Below are positions 5,195 to 6,419 of a DNA stretch of 6,419 nt, one piece after another. Under the pieces are notes generated by a model. That model did not search any database and was not told the origin of the DNA. It saw only the letters and a list, made by a program, of their open reading frames with translations. Source of the DNA: Terriglobia bacterium (lineage in GTDB: Bacteria > Acidobacteriota > Terriglobia > UBA7540). The stretch lies in assembly GCA_030040515.1 (NCBI GenBank), contig JASHTO010000187.1, forward strand, positions 1 to 6,419, given 5' to 3'. The position numbers and the translations under genes are program-made. Within the stretch, counting starts at the first letter, position 1, and each line of letters opens with the position of its first letter.

Positions 5195-6195
5195 CTCCCT
5201 CGATGCGCGGAGTGGCGGTGGTGATGGGGCGGCGGCGACGTGGGCATGGCATCGCTTTCCCAGCCCGGCACTTCTCCCACCGCACGAGTCCGCGTGTCAA
5301 ACAGCCCATAGACCCTTTGGTATTTCTGCCCGCTCTCATCAATCAGCCTGAGGCGGAAGTAAGGCACGCCGTCGATCTCTTTGACGCGGGTGGGGAAATA
5401 TCCTTTCAAATTGCTCTCCACATAGGCGGTGACGTATTTGTGGTCCTTAGCCCACCAGGTAAAGACGCGAATGTGGGAATAATCCACGTCTTGCGAACCG
5501 AGGCGGTCCGCGGCGAGATATTCCGGCACCGCATGGCCAGCATCGTCAACTGTCTTGAGCACAATCCAGGAAACCAGATTCGTGCCCTGGGCATAGGGCG
5601 CGATTGCTTCGGGAATGTCCAGGGTGACGAATCGACCCAGCACCCAGCCCGCGCGAGCCTTGGCGCGAATCAAATACCACGCGTCGCGCGGCTTTTCCGC
5701 CGTCGAATCCCCCGCGGGTTCGGGGCGATCAACCAATTTCCGGCCATAAATCTCCACCTTCAAGTCCTGGGGCAGTTGCGTAATCTCGCTGGCGTCCCGG
5801 GAAGGTTCAAGGTGCAAATTCACCGCTCCCCCCGTGTGCCCATCCGCCTGCGGGGGGATGTTCAGCAGGCCGCGAAGCAGGTTCTGTCCACCCTCGTAGG
5901 TCTGCGCATCGAGCAGATCGGCGTTCTCCACCCAGCCGGTCAAATTCTCAGCCGTGCGGACCTGCGCCCAATTGCGAGTCCGCTTGAGGACTTCCACCCG
6001 GTCGCCACTCTTGAGCGATCCCACGGTAATCCGAACCTCAGCCGGCGTATCGACGAGTTCAACGGCATCCGGCAGCACGTATGCGGCCTCCACGGGCAAG
6101 CGGTGTGCGGGCCTGTAGACAAAAAAGTAGTAGCAAGTTGATCCGAGGGCGGCGATGAGAACGAAATAGAGGAACTTTCGAATGGCGATTCTCAC
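5191..6195 (-). CDS. Membrane-anchored protein with two bacterial SH3-like domains (334 aa)
   Basis: The N-terminus (RKFLYFVLIAALGSTCYYFFVY, about residues 6-27) is a single transmembrane anchor with few charges. Cys21 follows GST, so it is not a proper lipobox. Two SH3b-like modules follow: about 35-96, with SGDRVEVLKRTRNWAQVR and TGWVE, and about 124-193, with GAVNLHLEPSRDA and AGWVLGRFV. A conserved-looking C-terminal region (200-317) includes HIRVFTWWAKDHKYVTAYVE. The tail is PPPHHHRHSAHRGR. Such domains often bind peptidoglycan or other proteins in the periplasm, so an envelope role is likely but not shown. The start is GTG 6195; there is no good ribosome binding site, but no better start in frame. 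It is the first gene of the operon and overlaps the acyltransferase-like gene by 4 nt. I recall close relatives mainly in Acidobacteriota; that is memory, not a search. Confidence 0.86.
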   Translation of the reverse strand: MRIAIRKFLYFVLIAALGSTCYYFFVYRPAHRLPVEAAYVLPDAVELVDTPAEVRITVGSLKSGDRVEVLKRTRNWAQVRTAENLTGWVENADLLDAQTYEGGQNLLRGLLNIPPQADGHTGGAVNLHLEPSRDASEITQLPQDLKVEIYGRKLVDRPEPAGDSTAEKPRDAWYLIRAKARAGWVLGRFVTLDIPEAIAPYAQGTNLVSWIVLKTVDDAGHAVPEYLAADRLGSQDVDYSHIRVFTWWAKDHKYVTAYVESNLKGYFPTRVKEIDGVPYFRLRLIDESGQKYQRVYGLFDTRTRAVGEVPGWESDAMPTSPPPHHHRHSAHRGR

Positions 6196-6244
6196 CCAAA
6201 ATCGAAAATCGACGCGTCAGAAAGATGACGCCAACGTCGCCTTC

Positions 6245-6273
6245 ATTCTACACTATCTTGCTGGCGGGAAAAC
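6245..6273 (-). promoter_or_regulatory. Candidate promoter of the three-gene operon
   Basis: On the minus strand TAGAAT (6245-6250) is a good -10 box. Seventeen nt upstream lies GTTTTC (6268-6273), a poor -35. The start would be near 6238, about 42 nt before the GTG. A perfect dyad straddles the -35 (see next entry). Confidence 0.5.
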
Positions 6274-6285
6274 TGGGAGCAAGAT
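6255..6285. promoter_or_regulatory. Perfect 8-bp inverted repeat over the operon promoter
   Basis: ATCTTGCT (6255-6262) and AGCAAGAT (6278-6285) are exact reverse complements separated by 15 bp, with arm centres 23 bp (about two helical turns) apart. One arm lies in the promoter spacer, the other just upstream of the -35. This is the layout of a repressor operator, but no cognate regulator gene is in the window. Confidence 0.4.
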
Positions 6286-6419
6286 GAGTCGTGTCCTGCT
6301 CCATTGGGAGTTTCCCCAGCTTTGCCGGTGTGGTAGCCGGCGTGTGAAAGTTCCTGGCATCAGCAAGTCGTGGGCTTTATCGCTTCGAACGGACCCCTCA
6401 CCCCAACTCCCCTCCCCCT
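6286..6419. other. Right-end non-coding stretch with C-rich tail
   Basis: No gene is recognised. A plus-strand frame from ATG 6284 stays open to the window edge with GGGAG upstream, but its product is unlike any protein I know. It ends in the C-rich run at 6390-6419, which resembles dispersed CCCTCACCCC-type intergenic sequence. A small GCCGG/CCGGC hairpin lies at 6324-6341. Confidence 0.4.

Noticed and set aside
5158..6141. 327-codon plus-strand frame
   Set aside because: It is antisense to the SH3-domain protein, whose domains and ATGA coupling are convincing; GC-rich codon bias makes such long shadows common.
6284..6419. Open plus-strand frame running off the right edge
   Set aside because: It has an upstream GGGAG, but the product resembles nothing known and its end is a C-rich intergenic-type run; the window cuts it, so it cannot be fully excluded.

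Overview
This 6.4 kb GC-rich stretch is chromosomal and probably comes from an acidobacterium. That placement is an inference. It rests on promoters with TAGAAT-type -10 boxes, a PilZ protein and an SH3-domain protein of a kind I associate with Acidobacteriota, dispersed TGTAGCGGCG repeats, and the general codon use. No phage, IS transposase, CRISPR array, rRNA or tRNA is visible.

Layout. Bases 1-377 hold no convincing gene but carry a 149-bp palindromic repeat (52-200). A CspA-family cold-shock gene follows on the minus strand (425-634). It has a textbook terminator, a strong ribosome binding site and a leader of about 140 nt containing a stem-loop. Upstream of it, on the same strand, is a Nudix hydrolase of the ADP-ribose pyrophosphatase type (865-1464). 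Divergent to it, on the plus strand, is a small PilZ-domain protein (1756-2103). Its roughly 195-nt leader can fold into three successive hairpins and is the best candidate in the window for an undescribed regulatory RNA. Next on the plus strand is a secreted small beta-rich protein resembling DUF5666 (2306-2656), with a good promoter. A short copy of the palindromic repeat (2721-2774) lies between this gene and the oppositely oriented operon beyond it, and could serve as terminator.

The right half is a three-gene minus-strand operon, read from right to left. It encodes a membrane-anchored protein with two SH3-like domains (5191-6195), a PlsC/GPAT-like membrane acyltransferase whose catalytic motifs look degenerate (3842-5194, joined to the first gene by an ATGA overlap), and an ornithine cyclodeaminase/mu-crystallin family oxidoreductase (2809-3768). 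Its promoter region carries a perfect 8-bp dyad. The last ~170 bases are non-coding as far as I can tell and end in a C-rich run.

How they work together. The first two operon genes suggest envelope or lipid functions, and the third is an amino-acid or ketimine enzyme with no obvious link to them. The cold-shock, Nudix and PilZ genes are separate housekeeping or signalling units. I see no defence, toxin-antitoxin or biosynthetic system. The most unusual material is regulatory (the PilZ leader, the dyad, the nested repeat) and the atypical active-site motifs in the acyltransferase and cyclodeaminase-like proteins.
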